DNA of 64,000 nucleotides from Hymenobacter chitinivorans DSM 11115 (GCF_002797555.1 NZ_PGFA01000001.1:1178001-1242000); one strand, 5' to 3'; shown: positions 9,801-17,826, counted from the first letter of the stretch. Program-made: numbers and translations. Notes: a model not told the origin generated them from the sequence alone.

Positions 9801-10468
9801 TAGTTGGAAATCTATTGGGAGAAGTGCATGTAACTCATTACGCTTCTATGGCTCCTAATATTGTTAGCGCCATGCAGGGTAGCGTTAGCGCTTGGATGGC
9901 AACCCAACCTCCTACAACTCTTCCAGCATATGTAACAGCGCCAACTTCAGGATGGGCACCAGGGACATGGCCACCTCGCCCTGCCGGAATGTCTCCGGAT
10001 GGTATAGAGCCAGTTTTCTGGGAGCACAACTTTATGCCTGGTCCCCCAATCGGGCGATTAGCAGAGCGCGGACTTAGCTTAGGAGTAGCAGCATTAGAAA
10101 GAGCTGCTTTGCGAAGGGCAAGTAGAGCTTTAGTGCCCATGGCTGAAGAAACTTTTGAACAAGCATTATTCAAGGGGGTTGAATATATAGGAAAAGTTGA
10201 AGTATATGGGACAAAAGGATTGGTTGGCGAGACCTTTAATAGGAATATTTTCTATTTAAAATCAGCCCAACCCTCATTCGGTGGTGTTCGGTCTTTATTA
10301 GGAGCGATGGAGAAAGAAGCAGTAGAAGCAGGGGCTAAAAAAATATCTATTTATGGTGCTTCAGTAATAAATTCTAAAATCATTAATCCTAAGCTGGCTG
10401 CTGCTCTCGGATATACTCTTGAAGAGTCGGGTCAAGGAGTTATCTTGCAAAAAGTTTTAAAGCCTTAG
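3893..10468 (+). CDS. giant secreted RHS-repeat protein with LRR and LamG domains and polymorphic-toxin-like C-terminus
   Basis: 2191 residues from the ATG at 3893, chosen because it gives a clean signal peptide (MPKPLLIRQW... ending EAKAQ). A TTG 48 bp upstream would add a poor leader. Domains in order: plant-type leucine-rich repeats (about 40-290), an Ig-like linker, a LamG/concanavalin-like domain (about 455-650, ending LVGYYRFDESAG), then an RHS shell with many YD motifs (YDELGRV, YSYDELGRI, YEYDKDQRL, YAYDDRGF). The RHS core is at about 1898-1960 (YRHGYQGQYAEQDEETGYDS, then LYNSRIGRWTAPDPYG and DPINSVDTNG). After the core a ~231-residue tip follows in clearly AT-richer DNA. In known RHS proteins the shell encapsulates a cleaved C-terminal toxin. 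LRR and LamG would serve surface adhesion. No type IX sorting tail is seen. Confidence 0.9.
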   Translation: MPKPLLIRQWLLATRILSVLLLSYFSLEAKAQGNVPDAVEVEALRDFYLATDGDHWTNHTGWPSSSEWNDPKRPAFTSLDFKNWYGINVTWGDVYYLSLPSNNLVGQLPASLTDLTSIWNLQLSGNALTGSLPDNLERFQGIAYFDLSNNQFSGSIPASIGQMSPAYGIKINNNQLSGTIPASIENLKECATLDVSYNKLRGTIPIAIGSMSQLTYCYLSHNQFSGVVPEQVFNASFLSTFDASDNFLEGELPSKITSLKHINALRFSRNKLTGIPNWQAAGVTRVPGIDVNENYLDFGAIEPNFSGPKQPVPYPFSYFFQINPTPPEAVIFSQGETLTSSQPMGGERNHYQWQKLVNEGLATEEWQDLVHPDSPTLSIAHAGAANEGSYRARITNDWVKHDFTSLNMVLYTRIVKATMVTSLSWCPPLVIKASSDVRIAAGASTTLQATVTVAGNALQFDGIKDQVNFPQPASEGVNTFTVEAWVLPTAVHEVDAQQSSGTSGATGQRYLLHPVDGAAQWGANHAGLGISVGTNGISIYARSGAETPALLVWESPTPLTAWTHLAVVCNQGTPSLYVNGKLAATGLASLKQLHLSPVLGGGDYGYYSGRVDELRWWNVALAPVQISTGYSQLLQQATEGLVGYYRFDESAGTVVSDLVGKASVGSFSAASLPQWVASAVPFATPAIRWSPATSLSAATGTRVTARPTSTTSYIASASVGQNCAEAQAGLVVQVVPVDDMPPANADPDLTKNWSLVRSFSGEDQLIGETKHFADGLGRGTQAQVKSLSQGHVLATQTVYSSDGKPVLSTLAAPTFNQEFKFKNGFLQPASSTTDYNYANFETDPNSPSAVAATSKGTVGYYYGPANELEPQTATTQYPFSLQQEYSGPLGGVKRSAGPGDAFRIGSGHELRSRSFPLLNELEHYLSLRPHFVDATSATTALYNHGVKQVSVNPDGIESIAFADQDGKLLASCLSGKDYPGLTLRFALDANTQNTNGLPPYQDIHIPAAGDAVVTVGGTGSIQIIDLVTEAVTTYPTGTATALPASISLVPGFYRVVSISGQQQLSYLAHYGDFSYSYYDNAGRGVASVASRGVVLASTAYPSFVTRNTYSGAGTLLSTESTDEGRTEYVYARDGRIRFSQSAVQHDKGRFSYSNYDELGRVVESGEYTMSADGLAGFVFESQLTETPRTNSVLTLLEDRTRTGGLDVGRCQQRNEIWYDLADETLAGPAQEFVLGAVAKTRNETNVTWYSYDELGRITRMVQQAGGLGKKTVEYTYDFTGNVLKVAYQKEQPDAFYHYYEYDKDQRLNRVYTSRNDLTRTLQAQYYYYLHGSLKRVELAGRLQGIDYAYTVQGWLKSINNVEKRLDPGQDNLKANGVLKDLFGLRLDYFNGDYSSRQLTAPNLATPANSSNIRYDGTVRASTWQTAAAPTIHGYTYAYDAKGQLLQSTYGQLAANTLSQLPQFAEGNLSYDAHGNIERLVRTNDKGTVSDNFKYQYLAGTNKLQAVNTPEGAKVLSYDYDLNGQMKWEAEEGKGTKYMRYDVTGKVSGVYRNADLTNPIATYAYDDRGFRNSKVAYNASGVVQNTTYYVTDAAGNVLSVYEQAPGKELQLAEIPLYGSSRLGTITRLDDEAGTLEPRYELNDQLGNARVVFRKPTSTKYLATVNANLATEEEKDFENLPATRYADIARAYDGAHVAALFTPGQGPKKTLTVEKGDTITFSAQALYYSPTGGRASATASNGLRIMPLITSGATLAPLPGQSTTPGTERSSTKPSFLSRLSFGISLTMFGGKEQPLPNSTTGAPEILIRYRFYNSNNELKAQGVEPFSGSPEAWQKLELGFRAPEAGRIELTTENIGLDYTCYFDHIEVDHTNSTIVQEQHQYAFGSPLTGLNYVVGNKRYRHGYQGQYAEQDEETGYDSFELRLYNSRIGRWTAPDPYGQFFSPYVGMGNDPINSVDTNGGFSGPGDPSHIVGNLLGEVHVTHYASMAPNIVSAMQGSVSAWMATQPPTTLPAYVTAPTSGWAPGTWPPRPAGMSPDGIEPVFWEHNFMPGPPIGRLAERGLSLGVAALERAALRRASRALVPMAEETFEQALFKGVEYIGKVEVYGTKGLVGETFNRNIFYLKSAQPSFGGVRSLLGAMEKEAVEAGAKKISIYGASVINSKIINPKLAAALGYTLEESGQGVILQKVLKP
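9772..10465 (+). other. variable RHS C-terminal tip (putative effector domain)
   Basis: This is the part of the RHS gene after the core motif. Codon use changes sharply to AT-rich (many AAA, ATA, TTA codons) around 9740, exactly where polymorphic toxin tips are swapped. The last ~100 residues contain FNRNIFYLKSAQPS, then LLGAMEKEAVEAGAKKISIYG and KLAAALGYTLEESGQGVILQ. This order of strand, helix, strand and a terminal LGYxxE-strand resembles a GNAT-type acetyltransferase-like fold. That assignment is my inference from pattern only. I see no nuclease, deaminase or ADP-ribosyltransferase signature. Confidence 0.55.
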
Positions 10469-10470
10469 TA

Positions 10471-10914
10471 ATGGATTCAAAATTAAACTCTGCAACAGTA
10501 CTATCAATCTTTAAAAGGAAAGGGAGTGAAGGATTGTATACTAGGGTGATTTCCAGTAATAACAAGCATGATATAGATTTTATTAGACCATTTTTGAACG
10601 ATAATGAAGAAGGTCTAATAATTTTTTTAAAAGACAATTTAAATTGGACTATTTTGACAAACGACAGAATAATAAGTGCAAATAAAGGTTTTGAAATAGT
10701 GATTAAAATTGCTGATATAGTTGATGTTGATATGGCTTTAAAGGAAGAGTTTTTACATGGGGTAAGGGATAAAAATTTATTTACAAGAGTGGCTATTATT
10801 GATATAAATAAAGCCGCGAAGATAATAAAATTTGAAGCTGGATTGCCTTATTATGGTTTTGTTCAAGTCTTGCATTTTTTATCTAGGAGAAATAGGGATA
10901 GTCTTAATCTGTAA
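10471..10914 (+). CDS. small AT-rich protein, probable cognate immunity protein of the RHS tip
   Basis: 147 residues; the ATG lies two bases after the RHS stop codon, the tight coupling expected for a toxin/immunity pair. There is no signal peptide, so it is cytoplasmic. Composition is AT-rich like the RHS tip and unlike genes further out. The stretch NWTILTNDRIISANKGFEI followed by IKIADIVDVD resembles the strand pattern of bacterial PH-like domains (TxxRII then an I-x-DI strand), ending in a basic helix (FLSRRNRD). I do not recognise a named family. The immunity role is inferred from position and composition. Alternatives are a regulator or an orphan remnant. Confidence 0.6.
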   Translation: MDSKLNSATVLSIFKRKGSEGLYTRVISSNNKHDIDFIRPFLNDNEEGLIIFLKDNLNWTILTNDRIISANKGFEIVIKIADIVDVDMALKEEFLHGVRDKNLFTRVAIIDINKAAKIIKFEAGLPYYGFVQVLHFLSRRNRDSLNL

Positions 10915-10966
10915 GAAATAAATTCTGGTGAATTAACATAAAGTATAACGCTTCACTTCTTTAGCC

Positions 10967-11458
10967 TTGACAAAGTTTAACTTCATTTTAAGTATAGTTT
11001 CCTCTACGCTAATTTTGTCTTGCTCTACTCAAGAGAAAGTAGGTTACGTCAACCCTGTAAAACTCATGCAGGAGTACCACGCTGCTACTGCGCAGCAACA
11101 GGTATTCCAAGCCAAAGCGAAAGTGTGGCAGCAGCGCATTGACTCCCTCAAAACGGAGTTGGATGCCCTGCCTGCGGATGGTTCGGCTAAACGGGCCTAC
11201 AGAGAGCAGGAGCTACTGCGGTATCGGGATGCCATTCAGCAGCAGGCCCAGCAGGAAGATCAGCGGCTGGCTAAAGGAGTTATGGAGGAAGTCAACGCCT
11301 ACATCAAGCAGTACGGCAAGGAAAAAGGCTACCGCTTCATCCTGGGGGCTACCAACCAGGGCAACATCGTGTACGCTGCGGAAGGGACCGACCTGACGGA
11401 TGAAATCCTGGAGGGACTCAACAAGCAGTACGACGCGCTCCATCCCCAGAAGCCCTAA
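10967..11458 (+). CDS. Skp/OmpH-like coiled-coil lipoprotein
   Basis: 163 residues from a TTG start. A signal sequence ends in a lipobox (LILSC), so the protein should be lipid-anchored. KVGYVNPVKLMQEYHAA is the usual start of OmpH/Skp chaperones (xxAYVDxxKVxxE), followed by a long charged helical section (about 45-110) and a C-terminal GYRFILGATNQGNIVYAAEGTDLTDEIL that matches the family's closing strand and helix. Skp proteins hold unfolded outer-membrane clients. A copy placed between two giant secreted RHS-type genes suggests a dedicated periplasmic chaperone. It lies 52 bp after the immunity gene and 6 bp before the next lipoprotein gene. Confidence 0.8.
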   Translation: MTKFNFILSIVSSTLILSCSTQEKVGYVNPVKLMQEYHAATAQQQVFQAKAKVWQQRIDSLKTELDALPADGSAKRAYREQELLRYRDAIQQQAQQEDQRLAKGVMEEVNAYIKQYGKEKGYRFILGATNQGNIVYAAEGTDLTDEILEGLNKQYDALHPQKP

Positions 11459-11464
11459 GCTCTG

Positions 11465-12097
11465 ATGCGCTTTCTTCGCTACCTCGTTTCGAATACTGCC
11501 ATTGCGTGCGGCCTAGCCGGCGGGCTGTTGCTGGCCGGTTGCTCCCAGCCGCTGGATGAGCCAGCCTACAGGGCCTACCTCCTGGACCCTGAGCACGGGC
11601 TTACCCAGCAAACAACAGCAGGTGCCGCCACTGTTACCTGCACCTACCGCCCCACGGAACTGCTGGTGGCCCAGGAACTGCACAGTAGCGAGTTGCCGGC
11701 TACCACTCAGGTGTTGGATTCGTTGCGGCGCGCCTACGCGGGCAAGACCTACATTGCCCTCGACCTATCCCTAGGGGGCACTGAAATCGAAAACCAATTC
11801 GTCAACGACAAAACCCGCTTCACCCAGGCCGTCACCTACCTCAACACGGGTATTGCGGCCGATGTATTGCTCACGGGGCCGGGCCAACAGCCTGTGGCAG
11901 CCGTGGCGGCCAGCTACCCGCGCCAGTACGGAAACACGGGGCGCTCCAGCCTGCTGCTGGTATTCGATACGCACACCTGGGATATACGGCAGGGCTTTGA
12001 ACTCACTTTCCGCGACCAGTACTTCGGTCTGGGCAGCCCACGCTTCGTGTTTAAAGCTGACGATGTAGCCGCCCTTCCTGTTCTAAAATACAACTAA
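11465..12097 (+). CDS. lipoprotein of unknown function in the RHS island
   Basis: 210 residues beginning MRFLRYLVSN with a hydrophobic signal and lipobox LLAGC, giving a lipid-anchored mature N-terminus (CSQPLDEP). The body is mixed alpha/beta with no motif I recognise; notable stretches are YRAYLLDPEHGL, YIALDLSLGGTEIENQFVND and LLVFDTHTWDI. It begins 6 bp after the Skp-like gene and ends 41 bp before the second giant gene, so the group from 3893 to 17826 is probably co-transcribed. The function is unknown. Its fixed position suggests a role in export, assembly or surface display of the RHS proteins, but that is inference. Confidence 0.7.
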   Translation: MRFLRYLVSNTAIACGLAGGLLLAGCSQPLDEPAYRAYLLDPEHGLTQQTTAGAATVTCTYRPTELLVAQELHSSELPATTQVLDSLRRAYAGKTYIALDLSLGGTEIENQFVNDKTRFTQAVTYLNTGIAADVLLTGPGQQPVAAVAASYPRQYGNTGRSSLLLVFDTHTWDIRQGFELTFRDQYFGLGSPRFVFKADDVAALPVLKYN

Positions 12098-12138
12098 GCC
12101 CTGTCCTTTTTCGACTCAACTTCTACTTCATTCAGCAT

Positions 12139-15100
12139 ATGTTATTTCGGAATCGCCGCGTGGCGCGGGTCCTGGCCTGTTTTCTATTGCTCGAAACCCT
12201 GGGCAATATTGCCCTGCCCACAGTGAGCTGGGCAATGTCTGGCCCTAGCCAGCCAGAGTTTAGCGCTTACCAGAGTGCGGGTGGCACCGATATGGTTAAC
12301 CTGAGTACCGGCGACATGAGTTACAGTATTCCGGTACTCGACGTTCCCGGGCCCGAGCGTAGTGTTTCACTGCCGTTGAGCTATCAAGCGGGTATTCAGC
12401 TTGAACAGGAAGCGTCGTGGGTTGGGTTGGGCTGGTCGCTAAACCCGGGCGCCATCAACCGTACCGTCAATGGCTATGCTGATGACGCTATGGGAGAGCC
12501 GGTGCAAACCAGCTTTTACAAGAAGATTGCTGACGGAGATGAGCATTGGGTTATCTGGGGAATTTGGCGGGATAAAAACAACTCCATTGATGGGCGGGGC
12601 GGCTCGGTTGACTTGCTGGGCATTGCCAGCATCAATTGGGGCAAAGATGGTATTGGTGGTGATATAATCGGTATTGGGTATCAACCCGGGCAAGGAATTG
12701 GGGTCAATCCCGTTCGAATGGCTTTGGCGGTAGCCTCTATTGCATCTGCCGGTAGCGCTGTTGCCACTGCAGAGGCTACTAGCGCTTTTTCCGTGGCAGC
12801 TGGGGGCTCTTTTGGTGGCCAGGTAGCAGCTAAAGTGGGCATTAGTGGTATAATCAGTAATGCCATAGGTGCAGGCGTAGGTATTGGCATTAGCTCCCTA
12901 GGACTCGGGCGGCAAGGCGGAGTTGCGGGTTTTAATAACGAACCTACCCAGCAGGAATACTCCGACTGGGCAGAACAGTGGTGGCGCGTTTTCTATAATA
13001 ATAGAACGACCGAAAATGCCTATGGCTCGCTCTACTTCGGGAAAATGAGCCAGCAAGTCCTCTCTGGTACAGACCCTGCCCCGGGCAGCAGAGCCCCAGA
13101 GTTTGGCTGCTCGCGCGACTGTGCTAGCAGTGGTTATTTCTCCTACGAAACCGCCGCCGACATTCACCAATTTGGGGATATGAAATACGGCGACTACTAC
13201 GCCAGTAGCTTGCGGCCAGTAAGTATTGCCCATGACAACTTCCAGGTACAAGGTGAGGGAGTATCAGGAGGAATGCGGCCATATCGCCTAGACGTGGGGA
13301 GTGTGGCGTATCCCAAGTTGGGGAGAAGCGAATGCACCAAGCACAAGAAGTACATGGTGGTTCCTTTCCAGGATAATTACAAAGTCGGGTTTCGCTACGA
13401 AAACGACTTGTCAAACACCTATAACTATCATAAGAACGATCCTAACAACGGTAACAGCGGCACGGGTTTAGAGATGAATGCAGCGAGCAATGCCGTTATT
13501 ATTTCTGATCCTCGCTTATCGAACCCCACTGAGCGCATCGAGCCAACCCGGAAAGGTCTTACGGAAGTCAGCGCGGCCGTGCGCAAACTAGTGCACGGCA
13601 AACACGTGGTGTGGTATAGCAACGCCGAGATACAGGCTATGGCCACTTTGCCCTTTCAGGGCTATACCAATGGCTTTGTAAACTTTGAGCAGCCGATTGC
13701 TACAAACAAGTTCGCAAAATTAATCAAAGACACCTTCCGGTATGGATTGCCCCCAAATGGTATCGGTGCTTTCGCCGTAACGGCTGAAGATGGAACGACT
13801 TATCATTACTCGCTGCCGATGTACGAGTATAAAACCTACAGCGAAGGCAATGAGGTGCGAGTGACCATGGGAGAGGCTGGCAAATCGATTAAGATAGAAG
13901 GAATGCCTTCGGATAATAATCCCCACGGGGGCTATGCTACTACGTGGTTGCTCACCGCGGTAACCTCGTCGGATTATATCGACCGTAATAATTCCGGTAC
14001 CGTGGATGAAGGCGACTGGGGAGGCTGGGTGAAGTATAGCTACGGCAAGTTCTCATCCCACTACAAATGGCGGCAGCCCTACATCGGTACTTCCTACTCC
14101 GATGAAGTTACCCCGATAGATTACGAAGGATTTACGGAAGGCTATAAGGAAACGTATTACCTCAACTCCATTAGCACCCGCACGCACACCGCTCTATTTG
14201 TGAAAAGCATCCGGGAAGATGCCAGAGGCCACTTCTCTAATACCTGGACTCAGCCCAATAACTATAACCAAGTCTCTCACTTGGGCATAGATGAGCGGAT
14301 GCCTGCTTCCTCCCTGCGCTTAGATGAAATTGTTCTGCTGGACAATGCCACACTAAAGCGGCTACAAACCGTAAATGGCATTTCTGTACCGAATGATGCG
14401 AATACGATACCTGCCTTAAGCAACAATACCAATAATAACGCAACGGCTAATTCCTGCAATTGTGGTGATGACATGACGCAGGTATTGGACGCGCAGGATA
14501 TTAATGCCGACGTCCGCATTAAAGAGTACCTGGAGGCAAATGCCATCAAACGAGTTCGGTTCAATTATACCTACGAACTATGCGTAGGCACCCCTAACTC
14601 TTTTCAGTACCAGCCTACTTTTGGCTGGAGCTTACCACCTATGACGGAAGCTCAGGCTTCGGAGGGTAGAGGGGGCAAACTCACGCTTAAAAGTCTCTCC
14701 TTTTTCGGGCCTGCTATTAACAGGGTCCCTACTAAGATTATCCCGGATTTTAAATTTGGGTATGATAATGAGGCCTATACCGTTGCGGAAACCAACCCTG
14801 CTTACGGAAAGGAGAAATGGGATGGATTCGGCATGTATAATCCTGCTGGAGCACACAATACCACTAGTCATAAGCCCTCTGCATCAGGATACGGGGCTCC
14901 TTGGTCGCTTACGCGGATAACTTCTCCCTTGGGTGGCGTTGTTGAAATTGCTTATGAGCGGGATACCTACGCACACGTGTCAGAGTTTAGTACTGTTAAA
15001 TTCGAATTTTCTAATAGAGACTGTTCTACATTATTGACAGTGAGCGCCGCCAGCATGGCTGGTCTTGCTGGCGACCTTACCCATTATTTAAAAAAAGGTG

Positions 15101-17826
15101 ATAAAATAAAAGTAACCGGGGCCGCGTATTATACTTCCTATTGTGAGGAATTGGTGGAGTATCCCAGTGGTCCTCAAATAGAGAATGTTCCCCGCCCTTG
15201 TAATGATGAATACAAGGACCGTGAGGTGACCATTCAAGAAGTTACAGGGAATACGATTGAATTGATACCGGAAGATGCTCCGGTGCCCGGTGAAAAACCG
15301 AATGCCACTTGTTCGGATATAGAGGCCTCAGGTGTAGGAGTAAGTGCGCTGGTTGCAGTTAATCGGCCTGGTGGCGACATACGCGTAGCATCCGTTACAA
15401 CCCGGGATGAGAACAAAAACGCATATCAGGTGCGGTATAAATATACCAGAGAGGGAGACTTGTTACCGGGCGTAAATAGCTCCGGAGTATTAGCCAAAGA
15501 ACCAAGCTTTCTACAGAAAACAGAGTACCCGTTTGAGCAGAATTTCGATTACCCTTCTACCCCGGTTATCTATGGTCGGGTTACTGTGCTACGTGGGCAG
15601 TTCCGCAATAATGATGAATCAGACATAGAGCAACGCGAGGTATACGCGTTTTTTACGCCGAGTTCTACTATGCTAACTACCCAGTTGCGGGAAGGGTATG
15701 GCACTTTGCCGAAAGGGTCGAGGGAGTTGAAAGGTAAGAGCGTCGAGTTTTATGATAACAACGTAAAGATTAAGACAGGTTTGATTGGCCGTCCTAAATC
15801 AGTGGCAGTGTATAATAAAGCCGGGCATCAGGAATTGAGTACGGATTTTGGCTATGCCAACGAAGTGGCCAATACCGAGGGCGTTGCCAAACAAGGGCAC
15901 TATACGGAAGGCGTGCTAACGAATGAACTGCTCGATTTGCATTTCTACCGCATCAACCGAACGACCAAGGAATATGTGCCTTCCGTAATGGTGTCGTCGC
16001 GCAGTACCCGCAATGGCATTAGCATTGAGAATAACAATGTGCTCTACGATTTCTATACCGGCCAGGTACTAGAAACTTCCTCCAAGAATGCGTTGGGCAC
16101 CACCATTCATTCGCGCACCGTACCGGCTTATACTATTGCAGCCTACGCCTCCATGGGGCCCAAAGGCAATGACGCAGCCAATAGCCACATGCTCATGCAG
16201 CAGGCGGCTAGCTATGTCTACAGTGAAGTAGCCGGTGGCCCGGCCTACAACCCGCTGAACCCGTTCGATCCGCGAACCACGCACATGTTGTCGGCACAGG
16301 TAAAAACGTGGAAAAACACCTGGAGCAACTATCCAGGAACAGATGCGAATGGTGCCCCAATGGACGAAGCCGGTCCGCACCAACCTATGTGGCGGGAAGA
16401 GTCGTCGTACGCGTGGCAGGCCCCGGTGCTGAATCCGGATGGGTCGTATCGTGACTTTGTGGCCTTCAACTGGGCCGGCACTCCTGACAGCCGGTGGCTG
16501 AAAGGCTTCCAGACTTTGCGCTACGACCATTTTTCTCATCCCTTGGAAGGGCAGGACATGAATGGATTGTATGCTACTACTAAAATGGGCTATAACCAAT
16601 CACAGGCTATTGCTTCGGCTTCAAACGCGAAGTACCAGGAACTCGCGTATTCCGGAGCAGAAGATCTGGTAACGGGCTCTAACCCGGCCTATTTTGGCGG
16701 AGGAGTGGCCGTGGGTGGTACCCAGGTAAATACGGTTGCCCACTCTGGTACATTCAGTAACCAGCTAAATAGCAACCAATCAGGCTTTGTATATCGGGCC
16801 CACGTAGGTACTGACCTCACGGCCGGTAAGACTTACCGCGTGAGTGTATGGGTACATAAGAACAATGCCCAAGCCGCGCAGCTCTACGCGTCGGCTAATG
16901 GAACCGTAGCCGCTCAGGCCACTGTCGCGTCGGCCCAGACCAAGAAGGCCGGGGACTGGTACCGCCTCGTTCTGACGGGGACCGTAGTTGCTGGGCAACA
17001 GATGGAGTTTGGCTGCAAGAATACCGGTGGCGGCTCTGTGTATTTCGACGATTTCCGGTTTTGCCCGCTTACGTCCACTATGACCAGCCAGGTATTTGAC
17101 CCTCGGCCGAACAAGGTTACCTATACGTTGGATAACGAAAATTTATACACTCGCTATCAGTACGATCCTGCCGGCAAACTTTACCGGGTGTACAAGGAAA
17201 CGTTTGACCGCGCTGATGACGTGGCAACGGGCGCTAAGCTGGTGAAGGAGTACGCGTATAACTACGCTCGAAATGGGCAGTATCCGATAAGCGTGAACTT
17301 TGCTACGAACCCCGCCGGCGGGTCTGCTTCTCCCTCAAACATGAGCCAGGTAGTAGCCGGCGAGGATACGAAGTTTTCTTTCACTGCGACAAATTGCACT
17401 TACACGCTTAACTCATCCTTTATTGTGGATGGTGACGGAATTAGTCGGACGGGTTCTTATACGTTACCGGATGGTACTAAGCTCACCTTGGCCGGTACCC
17501 AGCTGATGGCTACGAATGTAATGGGGGCGCATACAGTCACGCTTTCTTATCAGCAAAATACCTTTCCTCCAGCGGGTACCGTCATTAGTAACTGCCTAGA
17601 GTATGAAGTAGGCTGTCTTAGTGGGCAGGCAGAGGAGTATATTGCTGATGGATGTGGTGGTAAAACGAACGTCAAGATTATCACAAACCACGCATTATGT
17701 CAGCCTAAGCCAGGTTGTGAACCATACCGCCCGGCTCGTGCTGCCCGCAAGGCCGCCGCTAAGGCAGAAAAGAAAACTCAACTAACAGCCCCGCTCTCAA
17801 GGGCGGTGGAAGCAGCTCAAAAGTAA
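12139..17826 (+). CDS. giant secreted RHS/SpvB-like protein
   Basis: 1895 residues from ATG 12139 with a signal peptide ending VSWA. The N-terminal region (SAYQSAGGTDMVNLSTGDMS through SWVGLGWSLNPGAINRTVNG) is the start found in Bacteroidota RHS/SpvB-like beta-shell proteins. A Gly/Ala-rich hydrophobic segment spans about 192-258 and could insert in a membrane. The middle is Tyr/Asn-rich beta repeat material. About 1515-1645 is a jelly-roll carbohydrate-binding-like module (GKTYRVSVWVHKNNAQ, ending VYFDDFRF). One YD motif follows (YQYDPAGKLYRV), then a beta domain, a Cys-containing segment and a basic tail. There is no RHS core with a toxin tip. It may act as a scaffold or shell partner for the upstream RHS protein. 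DNA is less GC-rich than the flanks. Confidence 0.82.
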   Translation: MLFRNRRVARVLACFLLLETLGNIALPTVSWAMSGPSQPEFSAYQSAGGTDMVNLSTGDMSYSIPVLDVPGPERSVSLPLSYQAGIQLEQEASWVGLGWSLNPGAINRTVNGYADDAMGEPVQTSFYKKIADGDEHWVIWGIWRDKNNSIDGRGGSVDLLGIASINWGKDGIGGDIIGIGYQPGQGIGVNPVRMALAVASIASAGSAVATAEATSAFSVAAGGSFGGQVAAKVGISGIISNAIGAGVGIGISSLGLGRQGGVAGFNNEPTQQEYSDWAEQWWRVFYNNRTTENAYGSLYFGKMSQQVLSGTDPAPGSRAPEFGCSRDCASSGYFSYETAADIHQFGDMKYGDYYASSLRPVSIAHDNFQVQGEGVSGGMRPYRLDVGSVAYPKLGRSECTKHKKYMVVPFQDNYKVGFRYENDLSNTYNYHKNDPNNGNSGTGLEMNAASNAVIISDPRLSNPTERIEPTRKGLTEVSAAVRKLVHGKHVVWYSNAEIQAMATLPFQGYTNGFVNFEQPIATNKFAKLIKDTFRYGLPPNGIGAFAVTAEDGTTYHYSLPMYEYKTYSEGNEVRVTMGEAGKSIKIEGMPSDNNPHGGYATTWLLTAVTSSDYIDRNNSGTVDEGDWGGWVKYSYGKFSSHYKWRQPYIGTSYSDEVTPIDYEGFTEGYKETYYLNSISTRTHTALFVKSIREDARGHFSNTWTQPNNYNQVSHLGIDERMPASSLRLDEIVLLDNATLKRLQTVNGISVPNDANTIPALSNNTNNNATANSCNCGDDMTQVLDAQDINADVRIKEYLEANAIKRVRFNYTYELCVGTPNSFQYQPTFGWSLPPMTEAQASEGRGGKLTLKSLSFFGPAINRVPTKIIPDFKFGYDNEAYTVAETNPAYGKEKWDGFGMYNPAGAHNTTSHKPSASGYGAPWSLTRITSPLGGVVEIAYERDTYAHVSEFSTVKFEFSNRDCSTLLTVSAASMAGLAGDLTHYLKKGDKIKVTGAAYYTSYCEELVEYPSGPQIENVPRPCNDEYKDREVTIQEVTGNTIELIPEDAPVPGEKPNATCSDIEASGVGVSALVAVNRPGGDIRVASVTTRDENKNAYQVRYKYTREGDLLPGVNSSGVLAKEPSFLQKTEYPFEQNFDYPSTPVIYGRVTVLRGQFRNNDESDIEQREVYAFFTPSSTMLTTQLREGYGTLPKGSRELKGKSVEFYDNNVKIKTGLIGRPKSVAVYNKAGHQELSTDFGYANEVANTEGVAKQGHYTEGVLTNELLDLHFYRINRTTKEYVPSVMVSSRSTRNGISIENNNVLYDFYTGQVLETSSKNALGTTIHSRTVPAYTIAAYASMGPKGNDAANSHMLMQQAASYVYSEVAGGPAYNPLNPFDPRTTHMLSAQVKTWKNTWSNYPGTDANGAPMDEAGPHQPMWREESSYAWQAPVLNPDGSYRDFVAFNWAGTPDSRWLKGFQTLRYDHFSHPLEGQDMNGLYATTKMGYNQSQAIASASNAKYQELAYSGAEDLVTGSNPAYFGGGVAVGGTQVNTVAHSGTFSNQLNSNQSGFVYRAHVGTDLTAGKTYRVSVWVHKNNAQAAQLYASANGTVAAQATVASAQTKKAGDWYRLVLTGTVVAGQQMEFGCKNTGGGSVYFDDFRFCPLTSTMTSQVFDPRPNKVTYTLDNENLYTRYQYDPAGKLYRVYKETFDRADDVATGAKLVKEYAYNYARNGQYPISVNFATNPAGGSASPSNMSQVVAGEDTKFSFTATNCTYTLNSSFIVDGDGISRTGSYTLPDGTKLTLAGTQLMATNVMGAHTVTLSYQQNTFPPAGTVISNCLEYEVGCLSGQAEEYIADGCGGKTNVKIITNHALCQPKPGCEPYRPARAARKAAAKAEKKTQLTAPLSRAVEAAQK

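Noticed and set aside
9772-10465. RHS tip as a known nuclease or deaminase toxin
   Set aside because: No HNH, GIY-YIG, EndoU or deaminase (HxE...CxxC) motif is visible in the tip.
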